In this document: piece after piece, positions 1 through 7,600 of the stretch
Layout: every line of letters begins with the position of its first letter
How positions within the stretch are numbered: position 1 is the first letter of the stretch
Source of the DNA: Bacillota bacterium
GTDB lineage: Bacteria; Bacillota; Clostridia; Oscillospirales; Butyricicoccaceae
Direction: 5' to 3'
Length of the DNA: 7,966 nucleotides
Assembly (NCBI GenBank): GCA_030705725.1
Contig: JAUZPW010000056.1
Coordinates: 1 to 7,966 of the forward strand
The notes under the pieces: model-generated
The model's input: the letters and a program-made list of their open reading frames with translations, nothing else
Told to the model about the DNA's origin: nothing
Databases searched by the model: none
Position numbers and translations under genes: made by a program

Positions 1-2048
1 CGGGCTGCAAGCTGCCCGTCTATTTGAGCGGGAGCGTCGCCTCGCCGTGCATGTTCGGGATCTTTCGCCCTTCCATTTATCTTACGCCGAAGGCCGCGGA
101 AAAAGAAAGCTGCGTTCGTTACATTCTGGAGCACGAGCTTTGCCATTTCAGGCACGGAGATCATATCTGGTCAATTCTGCGCGGGGTTTGTCTTGCCGTT
201 TACTGGTGGGATCCTTTTGTTTGGGCCGCCGCCTTTCTTTCGCGGGCCGACAGCGAGCTTGCCTGCGATGAGGCTGTGATCGGGAGGATCGGCGAGAAAG
301 AACGTTTGATATACGGGAGGACGCTCGTCAGCATGATAGCGGTGAAAAAGACGCCTTCCGCAGTTATATGCGCCGCGACCACAATGACGTCGGGCAAGAA
401 CGGCTTAAAAGAGAGACTTAATCTGATAGTCAAAAACCCGAAGACCTTTATTCCGGCGTTAGCCGCGGCAATGGTTATCGCAACAGTCAGCGCTTTTGGC
501 ACTTTTACAGGCGCGCAAAGCAAAAAAGAACAGCCGGCGGGCGCTGAAGATCCCAAGAGCTATGCTCAGACGCTTTACGATAACCGCAATCCTTATATCG
601 GCGACGCGCCCGCCGACGTCAGGCTGCTGGATTTGATGGGCGTGGCGGAAAAGCTCGGAGGCTTTAAGATCGAGCTTGAAACTAAAAGCGAGCCGTATAT
701 CCTGCGGATTAATTTTACGGAAGCCGGGGAGGAAAAGGACGCCGAGGAGTTTGACGACGCCATGAGGCAAGACGCGGCGCTGCTGCTGACTCTTATAGGG
801 AACGTTTCTGAAGTCCAGTGGAAACGCGGGAACTCGTCAGGGTCTTTGTCGGTCGCCGAAGCGGACGAAGCGCTGAAAACGGACGTAAAAAGCTGCGGCA
901 AGACGGTTTCCGGTGTGCAGTCGTTAATCGACAAGACGGGAAGCGGCATAACGTATACGCTGGCAAAGCTGGGCAAAAACGGAGATGTCCTTTATGAAAG
1001 CGAAGCGCTCGGGGGGAGCGACAAAAAGCTGGCGGAGGATATAATTTTCGACTACATGGTTAAATCCGCGGGCCGGCCGGCTATAGACCCGAAGACGCTC
1101 GACGGATGCCTAAGGCTGAACGAAACGCGCGCCGACGGCAAAAAGACCGACTACTACGCTTTTTTTATGGACGGATACGCCGTTATGCAGGCGGGAACAA
1201 ACAGCCATTACAGCCGGATAGACGGAAAATTGTATCAGGGTATTGCCGATCTGGCTAAAAAAATTGAATCCGCCTCCTCAAAAACGGCGGACATAGACCG
1301 CACCGACCTCGACGCCAGCATCTCGGACGCGCTTTTGAGCTATTACAAAGAAGATGACGCCCATCACTGGTATGAGACGGCGGGGGAGGGGCACATCACG
1401 CTGGAAACCGAGGAAAAAGGCGGACTTACTTACGCCTATATTCTTGAGAGGTATTATGTATTCGGCTTCCAGAACGGTATTCTGACGGATATAGGCGGGC
1501 ACGCTAACCCTTCCGCGATCATTTTCAGTAAGGACGGCGAAGGCCGGTATATATTCAAGGAACTTATACGCCCAAAGGACGGAAGCGAGTTCGGGCCGTC
1601 GCTTAAAAAGATGTTTTCCGCGTCGGCATATAAAAAATATTTAGCCGAAAACAACGAAAAAAATGCGGTGCTAATGGACGGGCAAGCCGCGAAGTACGCC
1701 GAGGCTTATCTGAAGCTGATCGGACGAAAAGCGGACGTTAAGCTTCAGCTTGACAGGCTCCTGCCGAAAATGAACACTGACGTCTCGAATTATATGTTGG
1801 ACGCGTACGGAGAATACCCGTACTGGATCGGCACTCTTGAGACGGTTGAAAAAGGGATCCGTTTTGTATATGAAAAATCGTGGCGGGAAACCGGGGCAGA
1901 GAACGGTATCGTTACTTTCAGGAAAAGCGTTTACGGCGGGGGAGAAGTTGAAAAAACCGTTATTGAGGTAAAAGACGGAAAGATGAAGTGCCTTGAGGGG
2001 ACCTTGCGGGAGCAAAATTATTCCAAATACCATATGGCGCAGTATTAA
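1..2048 (+). CDS. M56 (BlaR1/MecR1-type) membrane metallopeptidase with DUF4825-like ectodomain, 5' partial
   Basis: The reading frame is open from base 3 to the TAA at 2046-2048, about 681 visible codons, and the true start lies upstream of the window. The TTG at 24 is internal: the residues before it (GCKLPVYL) continue the normal M56 pattern of a short strand ahead of SPCxFGxxRPxIYL. The zinc-protease motif HELCH is encoded at 132-146 (His132, Glu135, His144). The third expected ligand is the Glu at 255 in SELACDEA, after a WWDPFVWAAAF hydrophobic segment typical of the family. A single membrane segment (about 447-512) is followed by a large extracytoplasmic part. Its first portion, about 580-825, resembles DUF4825, and the remaining ~400 residues are charged and not recognised. 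Family members sense an external ligand and cleave a BlaI/MecI-type repressor in the cytoplasm. A blaI-like gene, if present, would be upstream and out of view. There is no penicillin-binding SxxK domain that I can identify, so the ligand is unknown. The stop codon overlaps that of convergent ylmH. Confidence 0.85.
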   Translation, partial: GCKLPVYLSGSVASPCMFGIFRPSIYLTPKAAEKESCVRYILEHELCHFRHGDHIWSILRGVCLAVYWWDPFVWAAAFLSRADSELACDEAVIGRIGEKERLIYGRTLVSMIAVKKTPSAVICAATTMTSGKNGLKERLNLIVKNPKTFIPALAAAMVIATVSAFGTFTGAQSKKEQPAGAEDPKSYAQTLYDNRNPYIGDAPADVRLLDLMGVAEKLGGFKIELETKSEPYILRINFTEAGEEKDAEEFDDAMRQDAALLLTLIGNVSEVQWKRGNSSGSLSVAEADEALKTDVKSCGKTVSGVQSLIDKTGSGITYTLAKLGKNGDVLYESEALGGSDKKLAEDIIFDYMVKSAGRPAIDPKTLDGCLRLNETRADGKKTDYYAFFMDGYAVMQAGTNSHYSRIDGKLYQGIADLAKKIESASSKTADIDRTDLDASISDALLSYYKEDDAHHWYETAGEGHITLETEEKGGLTYAYILERYYVFGFQNGILTDIGGHANPSAIIFSKDGEGRYIFKELIRPKDGSEFGPSLKKMFSASAYKKYLAENNEKNAVLMDGQAAKYAEAYLKLIGRKADVKLQLDRLLPKMNTDVSNYMLDAYGEYPYWIGTLETVEKGIRFVYEKSWRETGAENGIVTFRKSVYGGGEVEKTVIEVKDGKMKCLEGTLREQNYSKYHMAQY

Positions 2049-2797
2049 TATAAGCGTACCAGCACTTTAAGGCGGCCTTTCCTGGTTTCGCGCTCTATTC
2101 CTTCATAGGAAAAGCGCCCGAGGCCCCGCAGGGATATTACGCAGCCCGGAGCGGGGGAAAAGCTCGAATTTTGCGTCAGTCTGCCGTTTATAAAAACTTT
2201 TCCCTTAAGAATAAGCTCCTGGCTTTCGCTTCGGGGGAGCTTATATACCGCTGAAATCAAAGCGTCAAGGCGCTCGGAGGCAATATTTATTTCGGCAGGC
2301 TCGGGCTCCTCGGCTGTAAATTCCGGAGCGTCTGTAACGAAACAGCGGACGTCGGTATGCTTTACCTTTTGAAACTGATCAGTAATAAAGCCGGAAACGG
2401 ATTCGAGGCAAAAAAGATGTGCTTCGTTTTCGCGGACTATTATATCGCCGAGGACGCTGCGTCTTACCCCCACTGCCATAAGCGAGCCGAGAAAATCCCT
2501 GTGGGTCAGCTTGTCCGCGAATTTCCGCGAGACCGGGGAAATGCGGACGCAGGCTATGGGAGGCTTAGGCGGATACCCGAAAAGCTCCTCAGTTCCGAAG
2601 CAGGCAAGCCTGCGTTCGGCGGCGTCGTACCCTCCGAAAAGGGTAAAAGGCGCCGAGCCTGTATCGAAGGACATGCCGCAAAGCAAATCCTGCTCAGCTA
2701 TGGTCAAAAATTCGGAACAGGTATATAAGCCGCGGCTTAAGGCCCTGCGCGAAAGCTCGGATAACCGGTTTTTAAGAAGATTTTCGGATTCGGTCAT
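2045..2797 (-). CDS. ylmH: YlmH family RNA-binding protein with C-terminal S4 domain
   Basis: The 250 aa product has the normal YlmH layout. An N-terminal helical region begins with MTESENLLKNRLSELSRRA and contains an F-L-T-x-x-E-Q element. The family block LTHRDFLGSLMAVGVRR followed by LGDI lies at about residues 97-118. An S4 RNA-binding domain occupies about 174-234 (SERLDALISAVYKLPRSE, then KGKVFINGR). YlmH proteins bind the 50S subunit and nascent-chain-tRNA complexes; in Bacillus subtilis YlmH can act in ribosome-associated quality control much like RqcP (family knowledge). The ATG at 2797 is preferred because it has an AAGGT ribosome binding site about 10 bases upstream and matches the family N-terminus. 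The frame also extends to a TTG at 2848, giving 267 aa and a short overlap with the upstream gene, but that start has no clear binding site and adds an atypical 17-residue tail. The gene lies 43 bases after rlmI and is probably co-transcribed with it. Confidence 0.9.
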   Translation of the reverse strand: MTESENLLKNRLSELSRRALSRGLYTCSEFLTIAEQDLLCGMSFDTGSAPFTLFGGYDAAERRLACFGTEELFGYPPKPPIACVRISPVSRKFADKLTHRDFLGSLMAVGVRRSVLGDIIVRENEAHLFCLESVSGFITDQFQKVKHTDVRCFVTDAPEFTAEEPEPAEINIASERLDALISAVYKLPRSESQELILKGKVFINGRLTQNSSFSPAPGCVISLRGLGRFSYEGIERETRKGRLKVLVRLY

Positions 2798-2811
2798 ATA
2801 TTTTTTACCTT

Positions 2812-2831
2812 GCCGCCTCAAAAAGGGCGGC
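2812..2831 (-). promoter_or_regulatory. Small hairpin in the rlmI-ylmH intergenic gap
   Basis: GCCGCC (2812-2817) and GGCGGC (2826-2831) form a perfect 6 bp stem with an 8-base loop. On the transcribed minus strand it sits between the rlmI stop and the ylmH binding site AAGGT, which begins directly after the stem. No U-run long enough for a strong terminator follows immediately, although an A/T-rich stretch is present. It could modulate ylmH translation or be a weak processing or pause site. The role is inference. Confidence 0.35.
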
Positions 2832-2840
2832 GTTTCTATT

Positions 2841-4070
2841 TCAGACAACCTGAAAAATATAAAATTTAAGGTAATCCGTTTCGGGGACGTTCCACAAAAC
2901 GGGATGGTCGGGGGACTGCTGCCGCGCTTCTATCTGCCTCAGCTCGACGGAGGCGTCGCGCGCCACGGATCTGAGCATTTTGCAAAATAGCTCGTTATCC
3001 ACAAAATGTGAGCACGAGCAGGTCGCAAGATAACCGCCCCTCGGAAGGAGCTTCATCGCTCGGTAATTTATCTCTTTATACCCGCGCAGCGCGCCGCCGA
3101 TCGTTTTTCTCGATTTTGTGAAGGCCGGGGGATCGAGAATTATGAAATCGAAGGGCTTTTCACCGTTTTGCTCAAGCTCCGGGAGCAGGTCGAATATATC
3201 GGCTACCTTAAACTCCATTCTGCTTTCAAGGCCGTTTCGCCGGGCGTTTTTCCGGGCCATGTCAATCGCGCTTTCGGAAATATCGACGGCGCACACATGC
3301 TCCGCGCCGCCCAGAGCCGCGTTCAGCGCGAACGAGCCCGTATGCGTAAAGCAGTCGAGAACCCGTTTGCCCTTTGCAAGGCGTGAAACCGCGCGGCGGT
3401 TATATTTCTGGTCAAGGAAAAAACCTGTTTTCTGCCCGTTCTCAACGTCGACTTCATACTCGATACCGTTTTCGCTTATAACGGTCAGCGCTGAATCGGG
3501 CTGAGGCACGCAGTCCAAAGCAAACCAGCCTTTATTTTGCTCAAGTCCCTCCAGTTCGCGGATTGACACGTCGTTTCTTTCGTAAATGCCGCTGATCTTC
3601 TGCCCGTCGTCACGCAGCACTTTATAAATAAGCGGGAAAAGCATCGGCTTCAGCTTTTCGATGCCAACGGACAGCGTCTGGGTAACCAGAAGGCCGCCGT
3701 AGCGGTCGACGGTAAGTCCGGGGAACTGATCCGCCTCGCCGAAAATAACGCGGCAGGCGCCGCAGTCGTCCGCCATTACGGTCTTGCGGTAATCCCAGGC
3801 ATAACGGATTCTTCGTTCAAAAAAGGACTCGTCAAAGCTATCGTTCGCGTTACGGGAGATTATCCGGATGCGGATTTTTGATTTCAGGCTTAAAATTCCC
3901 GTGCCGAGATATTTATTTTTTTCGCTTGCCACATCGACCAGCGAGCCGTTTGGCATGTCGTCAGAGGGCGACAAAAGCTCTGTGTCGTATACCCACGGAT
4001 GGCCGGCCTCAAGCGCCGCCTGAGCCTTTTGAGTTACCGTTATTTTCGGAAAACCGCGATTTTGTTTCAT
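2841..4070 (-). CDS. rlmI: RlmI-type class I SAM-dependent 23S rRNA (cytosine-C5) methyltransferase
   Basis: The 409 aa product matches the COG1092/RlmI family in length and layout (E. coli RlmI is 396 aa). An N-terminal PUA-like domain (about residues 1-75) includes the diagnostic GHPWVYDTE. A linking domain follows, ending in GQKTGFFLDQ at about 212-221. The Rossmann methyltransferase domain has motif I as VLDCFTHTGSFALNAA at about 237-252, an acidic AVDIS strand end, motif IV LDPPAF at about 312-317, and CSCSH at about 351-355, which supplies the candidate catalytic cysteine. The C-terminus (HPVLWNVPETDYLKFYIF) is also typical. E. coli RlmI makes m5C1962 in 23S rRNA; the same target here is inferred from the family. 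The ATG at 4070 has an AAGG binding site about 10 bases upstream. A TTG two codons earlier at 4076 would be too close to that site. The gene heads a two-gene unit with ylmH and diverges from ileS. Confidence 0.9.
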   Translation of the reverse strand: MKQNRGFPKITVTQKAQAALEAGHPWVYDTELLSPSDDMPNGSLVDVASEKNKYLGTGILSLKSKIRIRIISRNANDSFDESFFERRIRYAWDYRKTVMADDCGACRVIFGEADQFPGLTVDRYGGLLVTQTLSVGIEKLKPMLFPLIYKVLRDDGQKISGIYERNDVSIRELEGLEQNKGWFALDCVPQPDSALTVISENGIEYEVDVENGQKTGFFLDQKYNRRAVSRLAKGKRVLDCFTHTGSFALNAALGGAEHVCAVDISESAIDMARKNARRNGLESRMEFKVADIFDLLPELEQNGEKPFDFIILDPPAFTKSRKTIGGALRGYKEINYRAMKLLPRGGYLATCSCSHFVDNELFCKMLRSVARDASVELRQIEARQQSPDHPVLWNVPETDYLKFYIFQVV

Positions 4071-4128
4071 AAACAAATTCCCTTACATTTACTTGAAAAG
4101 CTGGGGCAATACGAACGCTACATCATAC

Positions 4129-4137
4129 ATTATAGCA
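4129..4137 (-). promoter_or_regulatory. Extended -10 promoter for rlmI-ylmH
   Basis: Read on the minus strand the sequence is TGCTATAAT, a perfect TATAAT with the TGn extension. Transcription would start near 4122, giving a leader of about 50 bases before the ATG at 4070. The -35 region is weak: the hexamer at the 17-bp spacing (ATGAAG, 4157-4152) matches three of six bases. No competing promoter is seen between here and the gene. Confidence 0.6.
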
Positions 4138-4141
4138 TACG

Positions 4142-4177
4142 GAAGGGTTCCCTTCATCAGAAATCGGCTTTAGCCGA
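4142..4177. repeat. Two short perfect palindromes between the divergent promoters
   Basis: GAAGGGTTCCCTTC (4142-4155) and TCGGCTTTAGCCGA (4164-4177) are each perfect 6 bp inverted repeats around a central TT. Their centres are 22 bp apart, close to two turns of B-DNA. The first lies in the spacer and -35 zone of the rlmI promoter, and the second lies upstream of both -35 regions. A two-base centre is too tight for good RNA hairpins, and no T-run follows either one, so a terminator is unlikely. Protein binding (operator) is possible but the factor is unknown. Confidence 0.4.
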
Positions 4178-4213
4178 AGCAGCGAAATTTATTTATATAT
4201 TCTGTCAGTTTTA

Positions 4214-4222
4214 TGGTATAAT
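4214..4222 (+). promoter_or_regulatory. Extended -10 promoter for the T-box-ileS transcript
   Basis: TGGTATAAT is a perfect -10 box with a TGn extension. Start of transcription is expected near 4229-4230, just before the T-box leader. The -35 region is poor (A/T-rich TTTATATAT around 4192-4200), so the extended -10 probably carries recognition. Confidence 0.65.
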
Positions 4223-4407
4223 AAATTCAATACGATGACGGAGAGAGTAAGCATTTCCGAAAGCCGCAGTGAGCCGGGAACAGTGCGAACCCGGCGCAGG
4301 TAAGATATGGCCGAAAATCACTCCCGAGCAGCATGCCGAAATATTAAGAGTAGAGCATGACGGCTTCTCACCGAGAAAAGAGACGCATATGCTTGTATGG
4401 CGTAAAC

Positions 4408-4444
4408 GGGTGGTATAACGGAAGTTTTAGTAAGCTTTCGTCCC
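4408..4444 (+). promoter_or_regulatory. T-box antiterminator element
   Basis: GGG (4408-4410) pairs with CCC (4442-4444), and ACGGAAG (4418-4424) pairs with CTTTCGT (4435-4441, one G-U). This leaves a 7-base bulge TGGTATA (4411-4417), the canonical antiterminator geometry in which the first four bulge bases pair with the NCCA end of uncharged tRNA. Bases 4435-4444 also form the 5' side of the terminator, so the two folds exclude each other. Confidence 0.85.
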
Positions 4445-4489
4445 AATGCGAATGATTATTCGTTTTGAGGCGGAAGCTTTTTTGTTTTT
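4432..4489 (+). terminator. Rho-independent terminator of the ileS T-box
   Basis: A long hairpin runs from AAGCTTTCG (4432-4440) to CGGAAGCTT (4471-4479). It continues inward with one C/A mismatch, one T/T mismatch and a few G-U pairs to CGAAT/ATTCG (4449-4453 with 4458-4462) around a GATT loop. It is followed by a T-rich tail (4478-4489, interrupted by one G). It is the default OFF structure when tRNA-Ile is charged. Confidence 0.9.
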
Positions 4490-4517
4490 CACTGATTAAA
4501 GAGGGGGTGATCGGGTT

Positions 4518-4670
4518 ATGGTCGTAGCCGGTGTGATTGAAGACGATATTTCCGGCGCTATTAAGATAACACATGGGAGGAAATATCATTATGGAGGCAG
4601 AAAGCAAAAACCTTTTTATCGAAAACGAGCACGAGATATTAAAATTTTGGGGCGAAGCCCCGTGCTTTGA
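4518..4670 (+). CDS. Possible leader ORF overlapping the start of ileS (50 codons)
   Basis: An ATG at 4518 follows GAGGGGGTGAT (4501-4511), a good ribosome binding site about 7 bases away, and the frame runs to a TGA at 4668-4670. It is out of frame with ileS and covers both the ileS binding site and its first 27 codons. The non-overlapping part encodes MVVAGVIEDDISGAIKITH, with four Ile and three Val in 19 residues. The remainder is Arg/Lys-rich and simply reads ileS in another frame. The imperfect stem TAGC-CGG/CCG-GCTA (4525-4531 with 4552-4560) lies inside it. It could be a translated leader influencing ileS initiation or a chance ORF. No homology is recognised, so confidence is low. Confidence 0.2.
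   Translation: MVVAGVIEDDISGAIKITHGRKYHYGGRKQKPFYRKRARDIKILGRSPVL
4575..4580 (+). promoter_or_regulatory. Ribosome binding site fixing the ileS start
   Basis: GGGAGG lies 10 bases before the ATG at 4591. It overlaps the in-frame ATG at 4573 that would otherwise give a product six residues longer, so that upstream ATG is not the start. Confidence 0.8.
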
Positions 4671-7600
4671 AAAGCTCACGGAAAAGAACCGCGGCAAAAC
4701 GCCCTTCCGTTTTCTTGACGGGCCGATGACCGCTAACAACGCGATGGGAATACACCATGCCTGGGGGCGCAGCGTCAAGGATATTTTTCTGCGCTACAAA
4801 GCTATGAGAGGATATTCCTGCCACTACAGAAACGGTTTTGACACGCAGGGGCTTTGGGTCGAAGTCGAGGTCGAAAAAGAGCTTGGCTTCAGAGATAAAA
4901 AGGACATCGAAGCTTACGGGCTGGACAATTTTACAAGGCGTTGCGTGGAACGGATCAATAAATATTCCGGAATAATCACGGAACAATCCAAGCGGCTCGG
5001 ACAATGGATGGACTGGAAGAACTCGTACTTTACGCACACCGACGAGAACATTACCTCCATATGGCATTTTTTGAAGGTCTGCGACCAAAACGGCTGGATA
5101 GCGAGGACCCACCGGCCGATGCCGTGGTGCCCGCGCTGCGGAACATCTCTTTCCGAGCATGAAATGGCGGGCTCGCACAAGGACGTCACGCATACCGCGG
5201 TTTTCGCGAAGCTGCCGGTAAAAAAGCGGAATTTTGACATCCTCGTCTGGACGACGACGCCATGGACGCTTGCCGCTAACGCGGCCCTTGCGGTAAACCC
5301 GGATTTGGATTACGCTTTGACGGAGGTTGAGAATTGCGGCAGGCCGCTTGTGCTCGCAAAAAGCGCGCTGGGCGTTTTAGACGGTGAGAAAAAGGTGCTG
5401 AGGCTTATAAAGGGACGCGAGCTTCTGGGGCTTTCGTATGAGACCTTTTTTCCGTTTCTTGAAGTACAGAAAAACCTTCCGCACAAAATAATTAAATGGA
5501 GCGCAGTGGAAGCGGACGAGGGCAGCGGGGTGGTTCATATCGCGCCCGGCTGCGGCGCGGAGGATTTTGAGCTCGGGAAGGCTTTTGATCTGAGCCGGAT
5601 TTGCCCGGTGGACGAGAGCGGCCATTTTTTGAGCGGTTATGATTTCTTAAGCGGCAGGCCCGCTTCGGCTGCGGCGCGCCTTGTGTTCGAAAAGCTGCAA
5701 GAGCAAGGAAAGCTATATAAAACGCACGAATATACGCACAGCTACCCCGTGTGCTGGCGCTGCAAGACCGAGGTTTTATTCCGGCTTGTAAGCTCATGGG
5801 TGATAAAAACGGATGAGATCCGCCCGAAGCTGCTTGCCGAAGCCGAAAAAGTGGCTTGGGAACCGCCTTTCGGCGGAAAACGGATGCAGGACTGGCTAAA
5901 CAATATGGGCGACTGGAACATTTCAAGAAAGCGGTTTTACGGGCTGCCGCTGCCGTTTTATGAGTGCGAAAAGTGCGGCCGCCTGACGGTTATCGGCTCA
6001 AGGGAAGAGCTGCGCAAGCTCGGGGGAGAAAAGGCGGATTCCCTGCCGGAGCTCCACCGCCCATGGATTGACGAAATTAAAATAAGCTGCCCCGGCTGCG
6101 GAGAGGAAACGGCGCGCGTGCAGGAGGTCGGGGACGTCTGGCTTGACGCGGGTATCACTCCTTTTTCGACGCTCGGTTATTTTACAAACCGGGAAGCCTG
6201 GAAAAAACAGTTCCCGGCGGAGCTGGTGCTGGAAATGAACGAGCAGATTAGGCTTTGGTTTTACTCTCTGCTTTTTATGAGCGTTACGCTTACGGGAAAA
6301 GCGCCTTACGAGCGCGTAATGACCCACGGCAGCGTCGTGCAGGAGGACGGGTCGCGCTTTCACAAGTCGGGCTATATGATAAAATTCGATGAGGCGGCGG
6401 AAAAAATAGGTTCCGACGCCATACGCTATCTGTACGCCGGAGCGGGTATCTCCTCGGACGTCCGTTTCGGCTATCATCTGGGGGACGAAGCGCGGCGCAA
6501 GCTGCTTTCTTTCTGGAATATCTACGCCTTTTTCATTACCTATGCAAATATAGACAACCCGAGATTCGGCGGCGAACGGTCCGCGAACCTGATGGATATT
6601 TGGCTTAAAAACAGAGTCGATTATTTTGTTGCCGCGGCGGTCAGGGCTTTCGAGAGCTACGATACGCCGGAGCTTATCCGGGAGTTTGAGGCTTGCACGG
6701 ACGATGTGTCGAACTTCTACGTCCGCGCCTGCCGCAGGCGTTTCTGGAAGGGCGCGTTCGACGATGACAAGCAAAACGCATACGATTCGCTTTATTACGC
6801 GGTAAGGACGATGTGCGGGGTTATGGCGCCCGTTATTCCGTTCATGACGGAAAAGATATGGCAGGACATGATAAGAAGGTTCGGAAAGGCGGAGGAATCC
6901 GTTCATCTTTCGGATTACCCGAAGGCTGAGCCGCCCGACGCCTCCGTGCTCGAAGAAGCGAAGGCTGTGAGAGAGGTGATCGCCGGAGCGATGAAGCTGA
7001 GAAACGAAAGCATTATCAAGGTCAAACAGCCATTATCCGCGCTTTACGTCGACGCAAAACTGCGAAATGCCTGCGAAAAATACCGGGACGTTATAAAGGA
7101 TGAGGCGAACGTTAAGGAAATCCTATTTACCGATGATTTTTCGGCGCTCAGCGACGAGCGTATCGTTCTTAATTACCAAACGGCGGGACGTATATTGAAA
7201 GGCGATTTGAACAAGGTGAAAGACCGCATTAACGCTTTTTCGGAGTGTGAAACAAAAGAAGCGCTGTTTAGCTTAAAAACCGGTCTGACAGTGCCCGTCT
7301 GCGGGTACGAGCTGAGCCCCGGTCTGCTTTTGACGGAAGAAAGAGAAAAACCTTATATCAAACGCCTTAGCGGCGGCAAGCTTGCGATAAATACGGAAAT
7401 CACCCCGGAGCTTAGGGCGGAAGGCATCTACCGCGAGATCCTGCGTCATTGTCAGGTGCTCAGAAAGGAAGCCGGGTTCGGCGTAGCCGACAGGGTGCGG
7501 CTGCATTTTGATACGCAAAGCGGGCTTCTTAAAAGCGTAACCGAGAAATATGCCGAAAGCATCGAGCTTGAAGCGCTTGCCGAAATCGGCCCATTGCAAA

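Larger units (their letters stand above)
4230..4489 (+). promoter_or_regulatory. T-box riboswitch, isoleucine (AUC) specifier, controlling ileS
   Basis: The leader senses uncharged tRNA-Ile and permits read-through into ileS when isoleucine charging is low. Stem I runs from GGAG at 4240-4243 to CTCC at 4321-4324. It contains the AGAG/GTAA element on its 5' side, an AGTGA bulge at 4268-4272, and a distal hairpin GCCGGG/CCCGGC (4273-4278 with 4290-4295, 11-base loop). The specifier codon is ATC at 4317-4319, followed by the usual A, which reads as isoleucine and agrees with the downstream gene. A stem III candidate pairs ACGC-ATA (4383-4389) with TAT-G-GCGT (4396-4403). The T-box sequence GGGTGGTATAACGG (4408-4421) follows; its TGGT would pair with the ACCA end of tRNA, consistent with the A discriminator of tRNA-Ile. 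The region ends in a terminator at 4432-4489 that competes with the antiterminator. Folding was done by eye, so interior helices are approximate. Confidence 0.93.

Noticed and set aside
24..26. TTG as the start of the M56 peptidase gene
   Set aside because: The frame is open to the window edge and the residues before the TTG fit the family, so the gene is simply truncated at the left edge.
2511..2990. A plus-strand open frame of 159 codons opposite ylmH and the end of rlmI
   Set aside because: It covers two well-supported minus-strand genes and their junction, and no family is recognised in it. It is a shadow frame.
4141..4177. The palindromes as a transcription terminator for a gene between rlmI and ileS
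   Set aside because: There is no gene between the divergent promoters, the loops would be only two bases, and no T-run follows either stem.
4304..4307. The ATA at about 4305 as an alternative Ile specifier
   Set aside because: It falls in the upper part of stem I. The ATC at 4317-4319 sits at the correct place, followed by A and the base helix CTCC.
4368..4778. A minus-strand open frame of 136 codons across the T-box and the ileS start
   Set aside because: It runs through the T-box terminator and the conserved ileS N-terminus in antisense, with no family features.
5998..6906. A 302-codon open frame on the minus strand inside ileS
   Set aside because: It lies wholly antisense to conserved ileS catalytic and anticodon-binding regions, shows no recognisable domain, and is explained by the codon bias of ileS.
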